From the NCBI GenBank assembly GCA_965215215.1, contig OZ244043.1, forward strand, positions 930,001 through 994,000: 64,000 bases of DNA, written 5' to 3'. This document shows positions 53,111 through 62,446 of the stretch, in pieces (position 1 is the first letter of the stretch; every line of letters begins with the position of its first letter). This stretch comes from CALDTK01 sp965215215. Lineage in GTDB: Bacteria > Bacteroidota > Bacteroidia > Chitinophagales > Saprospiraceae. The position numbers and the translations under genes were made by a program. Below the pieces are notes generated by a model. That model saw nothing but the letters and a program-made list of their open reading frames with translations. It was not told the DNA's origin and made no database searches.

Positions 53111-54352
53111 ATGAGAAGAGTCGTGATTACGGGCGCTGGTGCGCTAACCCCCATCGGTAGCTCCGTGGAGCGCTACTCCGAAGGTCTTCGCGCGGGGCGT
53201 TCGGGCGCCGACTACGTCACGCTCTTCAACGCCAGCGAGTTCAAGACCACCTTCGCTTCCGAAGTGCAGGATTTCAATCCGGAAGACACGATCGAGAAGC
53301 GGGAGGTACGGCGCATGGATCGCTTCACGCAGTTCGCGATGGCCGCGAGCAAGGAGGCGCTCGATCAGGCGAACATCCCCGAAGACCACGCGCTCGACGC
53401 GCACCGCGTCGGCGTGATCATGGGCTCGGGGATCGGGGGCCTGCAGACCCTCCAGGAGGAGATCGAGGAGAACGTGGAGCGGCTCGACCCGCGCTACAAT
53501 CCCTTCATGATCCCGAAGATGATCATCGACATCGCCTCCGGACTGATCTCGATGCGCTGGAACTTCACGGGCGTGAACTTCGCGACGGTGAGCGCCTGCG
53601 CCTCGGCGAACCACGCGATCATGTGCGCCTTCGACTCGATCCGGCTCGACCGCAGCGACGTCGTGCTCACCGGCGGCGCCGAGGCGGCGATCACGCGCAC
53701 CGGCGTGGGCGGCTTCGGTAACATGAAGGCGCTCAGCACCCGCAACGACGATCCGGCGACCGCGAGTCGCCCCTACGACCTGGACCGCGATGGCTTCGTG
53801 CTCGGCGAAGGCGCGGGCGCGCTGGTGCTGGAGGAGTACGAGCACGCCAAGGCACGGGGCGTCGGGATCCTGGCCGAGGTCGTAGGCATCGGCGCGACCG
53901 CCGACGCGCACCACATCACCGCTCCGCACCCCGAGGGCGAAGGCGCGGCCCGCGCCATGCGCCAGGCCCTCAGGATGGCCGGTATGACGACCGGGGACGT
54001 GGACTACCTCAACACCCACGGCACCTCCACCCCGCTCGGCGACGTGGCCGAGCTCAAGGCCATCCTGCAGGTCTTCGGTGAGGACGCTTACAAGATGGCC
54101 ATCTCCTCGACGAAATCCATGACCGGTCACCTCCTCGGAGCGGCCGGCGCCATCGAGGCGATCGCGGGCATCGAGGCGATCCGCCACGGCTTCGTCCCGC
54201 CTACCATCAACCACTTCACCGCCGATCCGAAGGTGGACGCCCGCCTCAACCTCGCCTTCAACGAGGCGCAACAACGCGAGGTGAACGTGGTGCTGTCCAA
54301 CGGCTTCGGCTTCGGTGGACACAACTCCTGCGTGGTGCTCAAGCGCGTTTGA
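53111..54352 (+). CDS. fabF: Beta-ketoacyl-ACP synthase II
   Basis: Condensing enzyme of fatty acid elongation. 413 residues, normal length. Catalytic Cys163 in ATVSACASANHAIM, His residues in NTHGTSTPLGD and MTGHLLGAAGAIEA, and the ending LSNGFGFGGHNSCVVLKR are typical. ATG at 53111. Downstream of acpP with a strong hairpin between, so the two are partly uncoupled. rnc follows after 31 bases. Confidence 0.98.
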   Translation: MRRVVITGAGALTPIGSSVERYSEGLRAGRSGADYVTLFNASEFKTTFASEVQDFNPEDTIEKREVRRMDRFTQFAMAASKEALDQANIPEDHALDAHRVGVIMGSGIGGLQTLQEEIEENVERLDPRYNPFMIPKMIIDIASGLISMRWNFTGVNFATVSACASANHAIMCAFDSIRLDRSDVVLTGGAEAAITRTGVGGFGNMKALSTRNDDPATASRPYDLDRDGFVLGEGAGALVLEEYEHAKARGVGILAEVVGIGATADAHHITAPHPEGEGAARAMRQALRMAGMTTGDVDYLNTHGTSTPLGDVAELKAILQVFGEDAYKMAISSTKSMTGHLLGAAGAIEAIAGIEAIRHGFVPPTINHFTADPKVDARLNLAFNEAQQREVNVVLSNGFGFGGHNSCVVLKRV

Positions 54353-54372
54353 GTCGCTGAGCTCGCAGCGTG

Positions 54373-54380
54373 TACTTTTG
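54373..54380 (+). promoter_or_regulatory. Candidate -7 element directly before rnc
   Basis: TACTTTTG fits the Bacteroidota TAnnTTTG box and ends 3 bases before the ATG of rnc. If used, transcription would begin at or within the first codon, giving a leaderless mRNA. Confidence 0.35.
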
Positions 54381-54383
54381 TAA

Positions 54384-55964
54384 ATGGTGCCCGAGGGCGC
54401 CAAAACAACCTCCGTGCTGCTACTCCGCTTTTTCCTGAGGGTCTACAACCTCTACTTCTCGCCGGACAAGAACCTGGCTGCCCGCATTCGCGACATGACG
54501 GGCTTCGTGCCGGCGCGCCTGGCCATCTTCAAACTGGCGTTCTCCCACAAGAGCAACCAGAACCGGGGCGACCTCCCCGTGCAGACCAACAACGAGCGCC
54601 TCGAGTACCTCGGCGACGCGGTGCTCGGCACCATCGTAGCCGAATACCTCTTCAAAAAGTACCCGAACGGCAACGAGGGCTTCCTCACCAAGATGCGCTC
54701 GAAGATCGTCAAGCGCAACAGCCTCAACCGCATCGGCGACGAGATGGGCCTCGACGTGCTGCTCACCGAGTACAACCGCACGCGCCTATCGAGCTCGATG
54801 CTCGGCAACGCCGTAGAGGCCCTCGTCGGGGCCGTGTACCTGGAGAAAGGCTACCGCGAGACCAAGCGCTTCGTGATCCGACGCATGCTGCGCAACTACG
54901 TCGACATGGACCACCTCGAGACGGTGGACGACAACTACAAGAGCCAGCTACTCGAGTACTGCCAGAAGAACGGTCGCTCGATCGGCTACCAGATCGTCAA
55001 CAAGTACAAGCACGAACGGCGCGATCGCTTCAAGATCGGCGTCGTGATCGCCGGGGAGACGGTGGCGACGGCCGATGATTTCAACAAGAAAGCCGCCGAG
55101 CAGCTCGCCTCGCGCAAGGCCCTCGTGAAGATGGGCGTGCTGGAGGCCGACGCCGAGTCGGGCGCCGCCCTGCCCGTGAAGCGGACCCCGAAACGCCGCG
55201 CCCTAATCGTCGACGACGCGCCCGAAGCGCCCACCGCGAGCAAGCCGCCACGCAAACCGAAACGGTCCCACAAGCCAGCGCGAGACCCGAGCCAAGAAGC
55301 TCCGGCGCCCGAGCTTACCCAAGCGCCGGCTGTCGCCAAAACCGCCCACGCCGCCGTGGACCCACCCACTGCGGAAGCGCCGAAACCCAAGGGTCGACGC
55401 CCGCGCAAGCCTTCCCTCAACCGCGAGATCAGGCACTCGATCGCCGTAGTCGTAGCGGGTATATCCGCGGCCGACGAGCAGGTACCCCGAACGCCAGTAA
55501 TCAAGATCGCCCCCTCGGCCGAACAGGTCGAACCGGGTGCGTTGGTGATCGAGCCCAACGAGATCCAACGGCTCGGGAAGCCGGAGCTGCCCGAATCGCT
55601 AGCGCGAGCGCCCACCGCCGCCGTCGGTGAGGGTGCCGTCAAGCGGCCAGACAAGCGAAGAAGAAAACGCCGGCCCCTCCCCCTGTACATCCTCAACCCC
55701 GCGATCGAGGACGTAAGCGCCACGGCGGCCCTAACCGCGGGGTGGATCGACCCCCCCGAAGTCGCCCCGGAGGATTCGGACTGGGAGGACGTGGAGTTCG
55801 AGCTGCAACCCGAGCCGGTCGCCGAACCTACCTCCTGGGAGGATACGCCACTAGAGCACGCGCTCACCGAGGTCCCGGACGAAGCGCCCGCCGACGCGCA
55901 CCGACCCCGCCGACGCCGACCGAAGCGCGGTACGAGTAAAGAGGCCACAACCGAGAGCGAGTAG
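54384..55964 (+). CDS. rnc: Ribonuclease III with a long C-terminal extension
   Basis: 526 residues against about 230-250 for most RNases III. Catalytic domain motifs: NNERLEYLGDAVLGTIVAEYL (with the metal-binding Glu/Asp), LLTEYNRTRLSSSMLGNAVEALVGAVYL. The dsRNA-binding domain is about 183-256 (YKSQLLEYCQKNGRS, FKIGVVIAGETVATADDF). From about 260 the sequence is low complexity, alternately basic (RKPKRSHKP) and acidic (DSDWEDVEFELQPEP), rich in Pro, Ala, Glu and Arg, with no recognisable domain. No frameshift is visible. Confidence 0.93.
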   Translation: MVPEGAKTTSVLLLRFFLRVYNLYFSPDKNLAARIRDMTGFVPARLAIFKLAFSHKSNQNRGDLPVQTNNERLEYLGDAVLGTIVAEYLFKKYPNGNEGFLTKMRSKIVKRNSLNRIGDEMGLDVLLTEYNRTRLSSSMLGNAVEALVGAVYLEKGYRETKRFVIRRMLRNYVDMDHLETVDDNYKSQLLEYCQKNGRSIGYQIVNKYKHERRDRFKIGVVIAGETVATADDFNKKAAEQLASRKALVKMGVLEADAESGAALPVKRTPKRRALIVDDAPEAPTASKPPRKPKRSHKPARDPSQEAPAPELTQAPAVAKTAHAAVDPPTAEAPKPKGRRPRKPSLNREIRHSIAVVVAGISAADEQVPRTPVIKIAPSAEQVEPGALVIEPNEIQRLGKPELPESLARAPTAAVGEGAVKRPDKRRRKRRPLPLYILNPAIEDVSATAALTAGWIDPPEVAPEDSDWEDVEFELQPEPVAEPTSWEDTPLEHALTEVPDEAPADAHRPRRRRPKRGTSKEATTESE

Positions 55965-56014
55965 CTCGGTTACTGAAGCGGGTACCTACCTTTTCGCTTA
56001 CAACTAACTTCCGC

Positions 56015-56629
56015 ATGTCCGCCACCACCACGCAGAGTCCCGTGATGCTCTACACCGAGCAAACCCCGAATCCGGAGTCGCTGAAGTTCGTGACCAACCG
56101 GATGCTCTTCACGGGGACCGCCGATTTTCGGGAGGAGGACCTGGCCAAGGAATGGAGTCCGCTCGCCGCGGCACTCTTCGAGATGCCCTTCGTCAAGGGC
56201 GTTTACGTCTGCAACAACTTCGTGACGATCACCAAGGAGTTCAACTACGGGTGGGACGACGTGATGCTCAAGACGAAATCGTTCATCAAGACCTGGATCG
56301 AAGACGGGAAGGGCCTCGTGAAGGAAGGCTTCGAGGCCGCCGCCGAGGCGATGGAGGCCGAGCGCCGCGCCAACTACGAGTACTCCGGCGACGACGAGGC
56401 GATCGTGAAGAAGATCGAGGACCTGATCGAGACCTACGTACGCCCCGCCGTGGAGATGGACGGCGGCAACATCACCTTCAAGAGCTTCGAGCAAGGGGTC
56501 GTTACGGTAACCATGCAGGGCGCCTGCTCCGGTTGCCCGAGCTCGACGGTGACCCTCAAGGCCGGCATCGAGTCCATGCTGAAGCGGATGATCCCCGAGG
56601 TAACCGAGGTGCAGCAGGAGATGGGCTAA
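56015..56629 (+). CDS. NFU-type iron-sulfur scaffold/carrier protein
   Basis: 204 residues. N-terminal Nfu_N domain (TEQTPNPESLKFVTNRMLFTG) and C-terminal NifU-like domain with the cluster-binding CxxC in MQGACSGCPSSTVTLKAGIE. Such proteins bind a [4Fe-4S] cluster and deliver it to target enzymes. ATG at 56015; the preceding rnc stop is 50 bases away. The two-domain form is the usual one in Bacteroidota. Confidence 0.94.
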   Translation: MSATTTQSPVMLYTEQTPNPESLKFVTNRMLFTGTADFREEDLAKEWSPLAAALFEMPFVKGVYVCNNFVTITKEFNYGWDDVMLKTKSFIKTWIEDGKGLVKEGFEAAAEAMEAERRANYEYSGDDEAIVKKIEDLIETYVRPAVEMDGGNITFKSFEQGVVTVTMQGACSGCPSSTVTLKAGIESMLKRMIPEVTEVQQEMG

Positions 56630-56689
56630 GTAGATTATCCGAACGAATGCGCCGCGGTACCGTAAGCTGGGCTTACGATCTTCCCGCGC

Positions 56690-57832
56690 ATGTTCGACTT
56701 CATTGATCCCACCTACCGTACGTTAGTCGCCATCGCCGCCGCACTGGGCGTCGGTGCGTTAACTGGGTTTATCGTAACGAAGGTCCTGCTCGCCATTTTG
56801 CGGGCGGCGGGCCAGCGCACGAAACGGGTCTTCCTCACCTCGGTGCACCGAAACCTCGCGCGGCCGGCCACGTGGTTCGGCACGCTGCTCGGGATGTTTA
56901 TCGCCGTGTACGGCGTTGCGGAAACCGACGTTAACGCCTACTACTACACCGAGCGGATCGTACAGACGCTGCTGTACGGGGTGGGCGCCTGGCTGATCGT
57001 TCAGGCGGTAGAGGTCCTGGGCGACCTGCTGCTCGAGCGCTACCAGTTCGGCGGCAACGCCGACAACTTCCAGCAACGCAAGATCTACACGCAGCTCCAG
57101 TACATCAAGCAGGTGATCACGGTCGTGGCCGCGATCATCGCGCTGGCCTTCGTGCTGCTGCAGTTCGACAACATCCGTCAATTCGGGGCGGGCCTGCTCG
57201 CCTCGGCCGGGATCGCCGGGATCGCCATCGGTTTAGCGGCCCAAAAATCCCTCGCTAACCTCCTCGCCGGCTTCCAGATCGCCTTTACGCAACCGATCCG
57301 CATCGACGATCAGATCGCGATCGCGGGGGAGGTCGGTCGGGTCGAGGAGATTACCCTCACCTACGTGGTCGTCAAGATTTGGGACGAGCGCCGTTTGGTC
57401 GTTCCCCTCAACAAATTTATCGACGAGACCTTCCAAAACTGGACGCGTTCCACCACCGAGCTCATCGGCGTGGTGCTCCTCTACCTCGACTACGGCGCGG
57501 ACCTAGAGGGACTACGCAAGGAAGTCGATCGCATCGTCATGAACAACCCCCTCTGGGACGAGCGCGTCAAGAGCGTCCAGGTAACCGACACCTCGGAGTA
57601 CACGATGACGGTCCGCGTGCTCGTCAGCGCGAAAACCTCGGGTGACACCTTTGGTCTCCGTTGCGTGGTCCGCGAGGGTGCCCTGGAGTACTTGCGTAAA
57701 AACCAGCCCCAGGCGCTGCCGAAGCGGCGGCTCGATGTGCCGACTTCGCAGTTAGCTAGCTTGAGAAACGTGGCGACTACGCATGCGCAGCACGGTGGCG
57801 AAGTAGCAGAAGGTATCGGTAAAGGTGCGTGA
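56690..57832 (+). CDS. Mechanosensitive ion channel (MscS family)
   Basis: 380 residues with about five membrane helices. The pore-lining helix and beta domain are visible: AGLLASAGIAGIAIGLAAQKSLANLLAGFQIAFTQPIRIDD (glycine-rich TM3) followed by GEVGRVEEITLTYVVVKIWDERRLVVPLNKF. Releases solutes on hypo-osmotic shock. No extended N-terminal periplasmic domain. ATG at 56690. Confidence 0.95.
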   Translation: MFDFIDPTYRTLVAIAAALGVGALTGFIVTKVLLAILRAAGQRTKRVFLTSVHRNLARPATWFGTLLGMFIAVYGVAETDVNAYYYTERIVQTLLYGVGAWLIVQAVEVLGDLLLERYQFGGNADNFQQRKIYTQLQYIKQVITVVAAIIALAFVLLQFDNIRQFGAGLLASAGIAGIAIGLAAQKSLANLLAGFQIAFTQPIRIDDQIAIAGEVGRVEEITLTYVVVKIWDERRLVVPLNKFIDETFQNWTRSTTELIGVVLLYLDYGADLEGLRKEVDRIVMNNPLWDERVKSVQVTDTSEYTMTVRVLVSAKTSGDTFGLRCVVREGALEYLRKNQPQALPKRRLDVPTSQLASLRNVATTHAQHGGEVAEGIGKGA

Positions 57833-57958
57833 GCGATGACTAGATTCACTTCTGTTGGCTGGCTTCCCAAGGATTAGATATCGAGTGAGCCTAAGTACCC
57901 GGTCGGTGGGAGGCGTGACTAGTTGCAGCTGTCTAGCTTCGCCCCAATATTATTACAT

Positions 57959-60055
57959 ATGAAGTTGAGCTTTACTCTCCTTGGCCGGTTTTCACTGGTC
58001 GGACTTATTACTTGCCTTTGTTGGGTTGGTTTGGGGGCGCAGACAGTGTTCTACGTTACCGAATCTGGTGCAGGCACGAGAGACGGAAGTTCGTGGGCAA
58101 ACGCCTCAGATGATCTCTGGGCGGTCACTCAAACCTTTGGTCCTTACAACGAAATTTGGGTTGCTCAAGGCGTTTACAAACCGACAAATTGCACTAATTG
58201 CCCGGACTCTGAGCGGCAAAAAACCTTTGAAATTCGCCAGAATAAAAGTATCATTGGAGGCTTCGTCGGGAATGAAACCTCTAAAGCTCAGGCATCCCCA
58301 GATAATTTAACGATTCTGAGTGGAGATATTGATGGGGACGGCCAATTGAACAATAATAGCTTAACCGTTGTCTATTGCAACGATTGCGGTCTAGAAGCCT
58401 CGTTGGAGAACTTAATTATATCCGATGGATATGCAAACAAAAGGATAAAGGATAGAGACCGGGGGGACGCAGGTGCAGGTCTTTACATAACTGGTAATAA
58501 TGGGGCCACTGCTAATCCCAAGTTACTCAATTGTACGTTTCAGAATAATACAGCTACGGGCTCGGGTGGTGCGGTCTTTATTAACGGAGCAGGAAAGCTA
58601 GGGCAGCTAGGTAACGCAAACCCAGAGTTTCACAGTTGCACATTCCAGAACAATACGGCTAATTCTAATGGTGGCGCATTGTATGCGTCGGGAGCCGGAT
58701 TCAACGATGATGGAACCCAGACATTGAACGGTAGTTCGGTGTTACTTGATAGATGTCGTTTCGTAGGAAATGTTTCCCGCTACGTTTCCGGTACGGGTGG
58801 AAACAGTGGCGGAGCGATGTACGCGACTGCAAATAAAGGAAATTTGCAAATTACTGTAAGACGCTCACTTTTTGAAGCCAACGCGTGTATTGATGATACC
58901 GGCGAACCAAACTCGAATGGCGGAGCAGTGTATCTTCAAATAGAGGACAGGAAGATCGGACAGCTAGATATAGTGTTTGAAAACACTGTAATATTCAACA
59001 ATCGAGCCTATGCAGGTGGGGGAATATATGGCAACCGTTCGGACGCGGTGTTCCGAAACATTACCGTTACGGGTAACACTGCAACCGGTGCAGATGGAAC
59101 TGGGGGTGGTATATATACTAATGGAGGCACGAGTAACATCGTTAATTCGATAGTCTACGGTAATACCACGCCAAACGCTCAGTCCAGTAGAACATTAAAA
59201 AACGTGGATGCGACAGTAAGCATCAGCTACAGCCTTGTAGAAGCGAATGATTGTGATGAACTGAATAGTAGACCAACTCCTGCCGATCCGTCTACTGTAG
59301 TCTGTGGAGATGGAATGATCTTCAACGAGAACCCTATCTTCAATTTTGGTGGTGAAGGATCACTGCCTAGACTACTCGGCGGGTCCCCCGCAGAAAACGG
59401 TGGCACGAATGAACGAGCCGCTCTTCCGGCCGATTACGACAATAACTTACGCATCGATGAGACCGGTACGGTGGACATGGGCGCGTTTGAAGTCGGTGCC
59501 GATCCACTCCCCGTCGAACTCATTGCCTTCGAAGCCAGTCCAACTGCTGAATACATCCAACTTAATTGGCGAACTGTCGCGGAGATTGGTTTGGAAGGCT
59601 ACCGCCTCGAACGTAGCCGAGACGGCAAAGCCTTCGAAGCGCTCTCGTTTACGAACGCAGCACAACTAGGCGCGTACAGCTACACGGACTACACCGCCCT
59701 CCCCCGAACGATCTACTACTACCGCCTCGTAAGTGTCGACTTCGATGGCACTACCTACACTTCGGATTTGGTAAGTGCCGAGCTCGGGATCGACGATGGC
59801 GTGCAGCTCGTACAGCGGACGTACCCCAATCCGAGTGCTGGAAACCTTACGGTGCACCTAAGCAGTGCCATCCGAGGTGGTGATCTAAACGCTTCACTCT
59901 ACGACGGCCTCGGTCGCGAGGTTCGAAGCTGGTCGGAAGGAAGTTCCGTTGGAGCTCTTCAGCTGGATTTGAGTGGCTTTGCGGACGGCATGTATTCTTT
60001 GCGTGTAGCTCGTGGTGGACGAAGTGAGGTGGTAAGAGTCTTGATTCGGCACTGA
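57959..60055 (+). CDS. Secreted beta-helix protein with type IX secretion C-terminal domain
   Basis: 698 residues. Signal peptide MKLSFTLLGRFSLVGLITC (cleaved near GLGAQT). A long region (about 25-500) shows the spaced pattern of right-handed beta-helix repeats, with recurrent NCTFQNNTA and GGAVFINGAG style turns, an architecture shared with adhesins and polysaccharide-degrading proteins. After PLPVELIAFEASPTAEYIQL comes a fibronectin-like stretch and a Por sorting domain (RTYPNPSAGNLTVHL ... YSLRVARGG), so export through the T9SS to the surface. The first two thirds are AT-rich, the last third GC-rich like the chromosome. The function is not known. Confidence 0.9.
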   Translation: MKLSFTLLGRFSLVGLITCLCWVGLGAQTVFYVTESGAGTRDGSSWANASDDLWAVTQTFGPYNEIWVAQGVYKPTNCTNCPDSERQKTFEIRQNKSIIGGFVGNETSKAQASPDNLTILSGDIDGDGQLNNNSLTVVYCNDCGLEASLENLIISDGYANKRIKDRDRGDAGAGLYITGNNGATANPKLLNCTFQNNTATGSGGAVFINGAGKLGQLGNANPEFHSCTFQNNTANSNGGALYASGAGFNDDGTQTLNGSSVLLDRCRFVGNVSRYVSGTGGNSGGAMYATANKGNLQITVRRSLFEANACIDDTGEPNSNGGAVYLQIEDRKIGQLDIVFENTVIFNNRAYAGGGIYGNRSDAVFRNITVTGNTATGADGTGGGIYTNGGTSNIVNSIVYGNTTPNAQSSRTLKNVDATVSISYSLVEANDCDELNSRPTPADPSTVVCGDGMIFNENPIFNFGGEGSLPRLLGGSPAENGGTNERAALPADYDNNLRIDETGTVDMGAFEVGADPLPVELIAFEASPTAEYIQLNWRTVAEIGLEGYRLERSRDGKAFEALSFTNAAQLGAYSYTDYTALPRTIYYYRLVSVDFDGTTYTSDLVSAELGIDDGVQLVQRTYPNPSAGNLTVHLSSAIRGGDLNASLYDGLGREVRSWSEGSSVGALQLDLSGFADGMYSLRVARGGRSEVVRVLIRH

Positions 60056-60555
60056 TACCACGATTTTATATAGTTTCAATTAGCGCGCAATGCATCGCGC
60101 ACCTCTTCCCTATTTCGATATGGGCGGCTGCATACGTCCCCGATTCACGGAACTACACAAAGTAATATCCGGCGCATTGTTTTTAAACACATAAAACGAA
60201 TATATAACAGCTAACATAGCTATAATTAATTTTAAGTAGTTACTAGCTTGTAGCCGGTTTACAACTCTACAAAACGGTTAGTTTCATTACCTCGGCTCGC
60301 GCTCGGCGACGTAGCGGGATCCCTCACGTGGACGAGACGGACGCTTGCGGCGCGGACGGCCCCCAGGCCGACGCCACGGCCACCGCGGTGGACGGGAAGC
60401 CTCACCCTTATTCGGACTGCCCTAACCTATCAATCTAGTTCCCCCGCCGTGTACGTCGCGCAAGCGGATTAGACGGACTCGGAGATGTAGTGTCGAAAGG
60501 CGCACCGACTCCACGTATATTACCGTCATCCCACCCACAATTCAACCGAACTAAC
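60056..60555. other. 500-base intergenic region after the T9SS protein gene
   Basis: The first half (to about 60290) is AT-rich and contains no reading frame of note. The second half is GC-rich; on the minus strand positions 60287-60424 form a stop-to-stop frame of 44 codons encoding a very basic sequence (RPPRWPWRRPGGRPRRKR), lacking an ATG start and possibly a fragment of a lost gene. Nothing else is recognised. Confidence 0.5.
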
Positions 60556-61338
60556 GTGAATATCAAGCGCTCCCTCCTTCTCCTGTTGCCCCTCCTCTGC
60601 GGACTCTCCGCCTGCGAAACCCCCGCCGACGGCAGCGAGGACATCGACGTACAGGTTTCCCAAACCCTCCTCCCCGAGGAGGAAGCACTCCTGTTAGAGA
60701 GCGAAGAGCTCACCGGACGCAGTTCACGCGCGAGCTTCGTGGAGCGGATCGAAGCGGTCACACTCAAGCTTTCCGAACGCGTCCGGGGCGAGTGCGACGA
60801 TCAGGACAACGACGAGCAGTTCGCGCGTGTCGTTCGCACGCTCACGAACGCCCTCATTCGACTTAATCCGCGACCTTCGGAGCCCGAGCAGCTGTCCGCC
60901 GTCGTGGGGGAGTGGCGCCAAGTATGGTCCGATTCGCCGTTTACGTCCGCCAATCCAGAGATTTGCGTTAAGGCCGACGAGATCTACCAGGTCGTCTTTC
61001 CCGACGGATTTTACTACAACTTATCCGAGGTCACCGGTGGGGAGGACACCGTGACCGGTTTCGTGCGCGGCGTCTACGAAGTAACGCCGACCTTTCTCTC
61101 GGTGCGCTTCACGAAGAGTTTCACGGTTACCGGGGCACTCGACGTGGAACCCGGTACGATTACCGAACTCGCCCTGGGCGCCGAGCGCGGCGATATCGTT
61201 CCGGAGGTAGAACGCCCCGTACCACCCATCCCCTTCGTACTCGCGAACGTGTACGTCAACGGCGATTTCCGCGTAGTGGCCAACGATCCGGACATCTCGA
61301 AAGCCAGCATCGTATTCGTGCTCGAGCGCGTGAAGTAG
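60556..61338 (+). CDS. Putative lipoprotein of unknown function
   Basis: About 260 residues from a GTG at 60556 that precedes NIKRSLLLLLPLLCGLSAC, a signal peptide with a lipobox (LSAC); an in-frame ATG at 60490 would put a long hydrophilic tail in front of it. The mature protein is acidic early on (LLPEEEALLLESEELTG), then has probable beta-strands (SVRFTKSFTVTGALDVEP). I do not recognise the family; no partner gene gives context. It starts about 500 bases after the T9SS gene. Confidence 0.75.
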   Translation: MNIKRSLLLLLPLLCGLSACETPADGSEDIDVQVSQTLLPEEEALLLESEELTGRSSRASFVERIEAVTLKLSERVRGECDDQDNDEQFARVVRTLTNALIRLNPRPSEPEQLSAVVGEWRQVWSDSPFTSANPEICVKADEIYQVVFPDGFYYNLSEVTGGEDTVTGFVRGVYEVTPTFLSVRFTKSFTVTGALDVEPGTITELALGAERGDIVPEVERPVPPIPFVLANVYVNGDFRVVANDPDISKASIVFVLERVK

Positions 61339-61503
61339 TCGTCCTAGCCACCCGGTACGCGATTGTCGTATACCAGCCGGATAGCTTTAGCGTGCAATGA
61401 TCGTACTGCTGAATAGGCTAGAACTTTCGCTTTAGTGCGGCACGTATCGCATTCAGACAGAGCAGCTGAGCCCAACGCGTTTTTACGAAAGTGAATCCTT
61501 TAC

Positions 61504-62412
61504 TCACCCAAATCGCTCCCCCACGATCCGATCCCGCTCCGCGTCGATGTACGCCAAGAAAGCCGTCGCCAGCGGGGAGAGCTTTTTGCGCCGCATCCAA
61601 ATCAGCTGCCAGGTGGAGGTCACCGGCAGACCGTCCACCGGGATGATGTTCAATTCCCCCGCAGCCAGCTCCTCGCGCATGCCGATGAGCGGGAGGATGG
61701 AGTAGCCGAGGCCGGCGAGCACGGCCTGCTTCACGGCCTCGTTCGTGGTCAGCTCCATCTTTTGCGCCACCTCGAGCCCGTGCCGCGCGAAGAATTGCTC
61801 CATGGTGTAGCGCGTACCCGACCCCGGTTCCCGGAAGATGAGCGGGAGTTCGAGCAACAGGGACCGCTCGTGGACGGTCTCGCCGAAGTCCCGCTCGGAG
61901 TTGCCGACCAAGTGCAGGGCATTGGGCAACAGCGGCACGTGGTCGATGTCGAGCTGTGTCGGCAGCACCGACACCAAGGCTAGGTCAACGGCGTTCCGCT
62001 CGAGGCTCGCGAGCACCCCCGCTTTGTTCGTCACGTCCATCTGGAGGGTCACGCCCGGGTGCGCCCGCATGAAGTCGGTCAGGAAATACGGCATCACGTA
62101 CTTGGCCGTGGAGACGATCGAGAGGTGTAAGCGGCCGGTGAGTAAGCCGCGGTAAGCACCCGCCTTGAAGTCGATCGCCGCGACCTCTTCGAGGATGGTT
62201 TTCGCGGCAGCGGCCACCTCGTGCCCGAACTCCGTGACGTACAGCCGCCGCCCGACGATCTCCGTGAGCGGGATCTCGAATTGCCGCTGGAAGTTCTTGA
62301 GCTGGATCGATACCGCCGGCTGCGTGAGGTGCAGGCTCGCCGCCGCCTTCGTCACGCTCTGCAACTCCGCCACCCGGTGGAAGACACGAAGTTGGTGCAG
62401 GGTGTAGTCCAT
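61504..62412 (-). CDS. LysR family transcriptional regulator
   Basis: 302 residues. Winged HTH at about 5-65 (LHQLRVFHRVAELQSVTKAA, LHLTQPAVSIQLKNFQRQF) and a periplasmic-binding-like effector domain (GRLHLSIVSTAKYVMPYFL ... AGLGYSILPLIGM) resembling the CbbR/CysB group. ATG start at 62410-62412. It is divergent from icd with about 100 bases between, and an inverted repeat lies there, so it probably regulates the divergent gene or itself. Effector unknown. Confidence 0.93.
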   Translation of the reverse strand: MDYTLHQLRVFHRVAELQSVTKAAASLHLTQPAVSIQLKNFQRQFEIPLTEIVGRRLYVTEFGHEVAAAAKTILEEVAAIDFKAGAYRGLLTGRLHLSIVSTAKYVMPYFLTDFMRAHPGVTLQMDVTNKAGVLASLERNAVDLALVSVLPTQLDIDHVPLLPNALHLVGNSERDFGETVHERSLLLELPLIFREPGSGTRYTMEQFFARHGLEVAQKMELTTNEAVKQAVLAGLGYSILPLIGMREELAAGELNIIPVDGLPVTSTWQLIWMRRKKLSPLATAFLAYIDAERDRIVGERFG

Positions 62413-62420
62413 AAGTTTCG

Positions 62421-62446
62421 TTTATGCAATGTATACAAAGCATAAA
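62421..62446. promoter_or_regulatory. Candidate LysR binding site (TTTATGC-N12-GCATAAA)
   Basis: A perfect 7-bp inverted repeat with a 12-base spacer that itself contains the palindrome GTATAC, centred between the LysR gene and icd. Size and symmetry fit LysR-type boxes (T-N11-A within ATGC..GCAT). Confidence 0.5.

Noticed and set aside
55329..55342. Near-copies of the 14-bp motif (also at 62198-62211)
   Set aside because: Each has one mismatch at a fixed base; left out of the count of 18 to keep the consensus strict.
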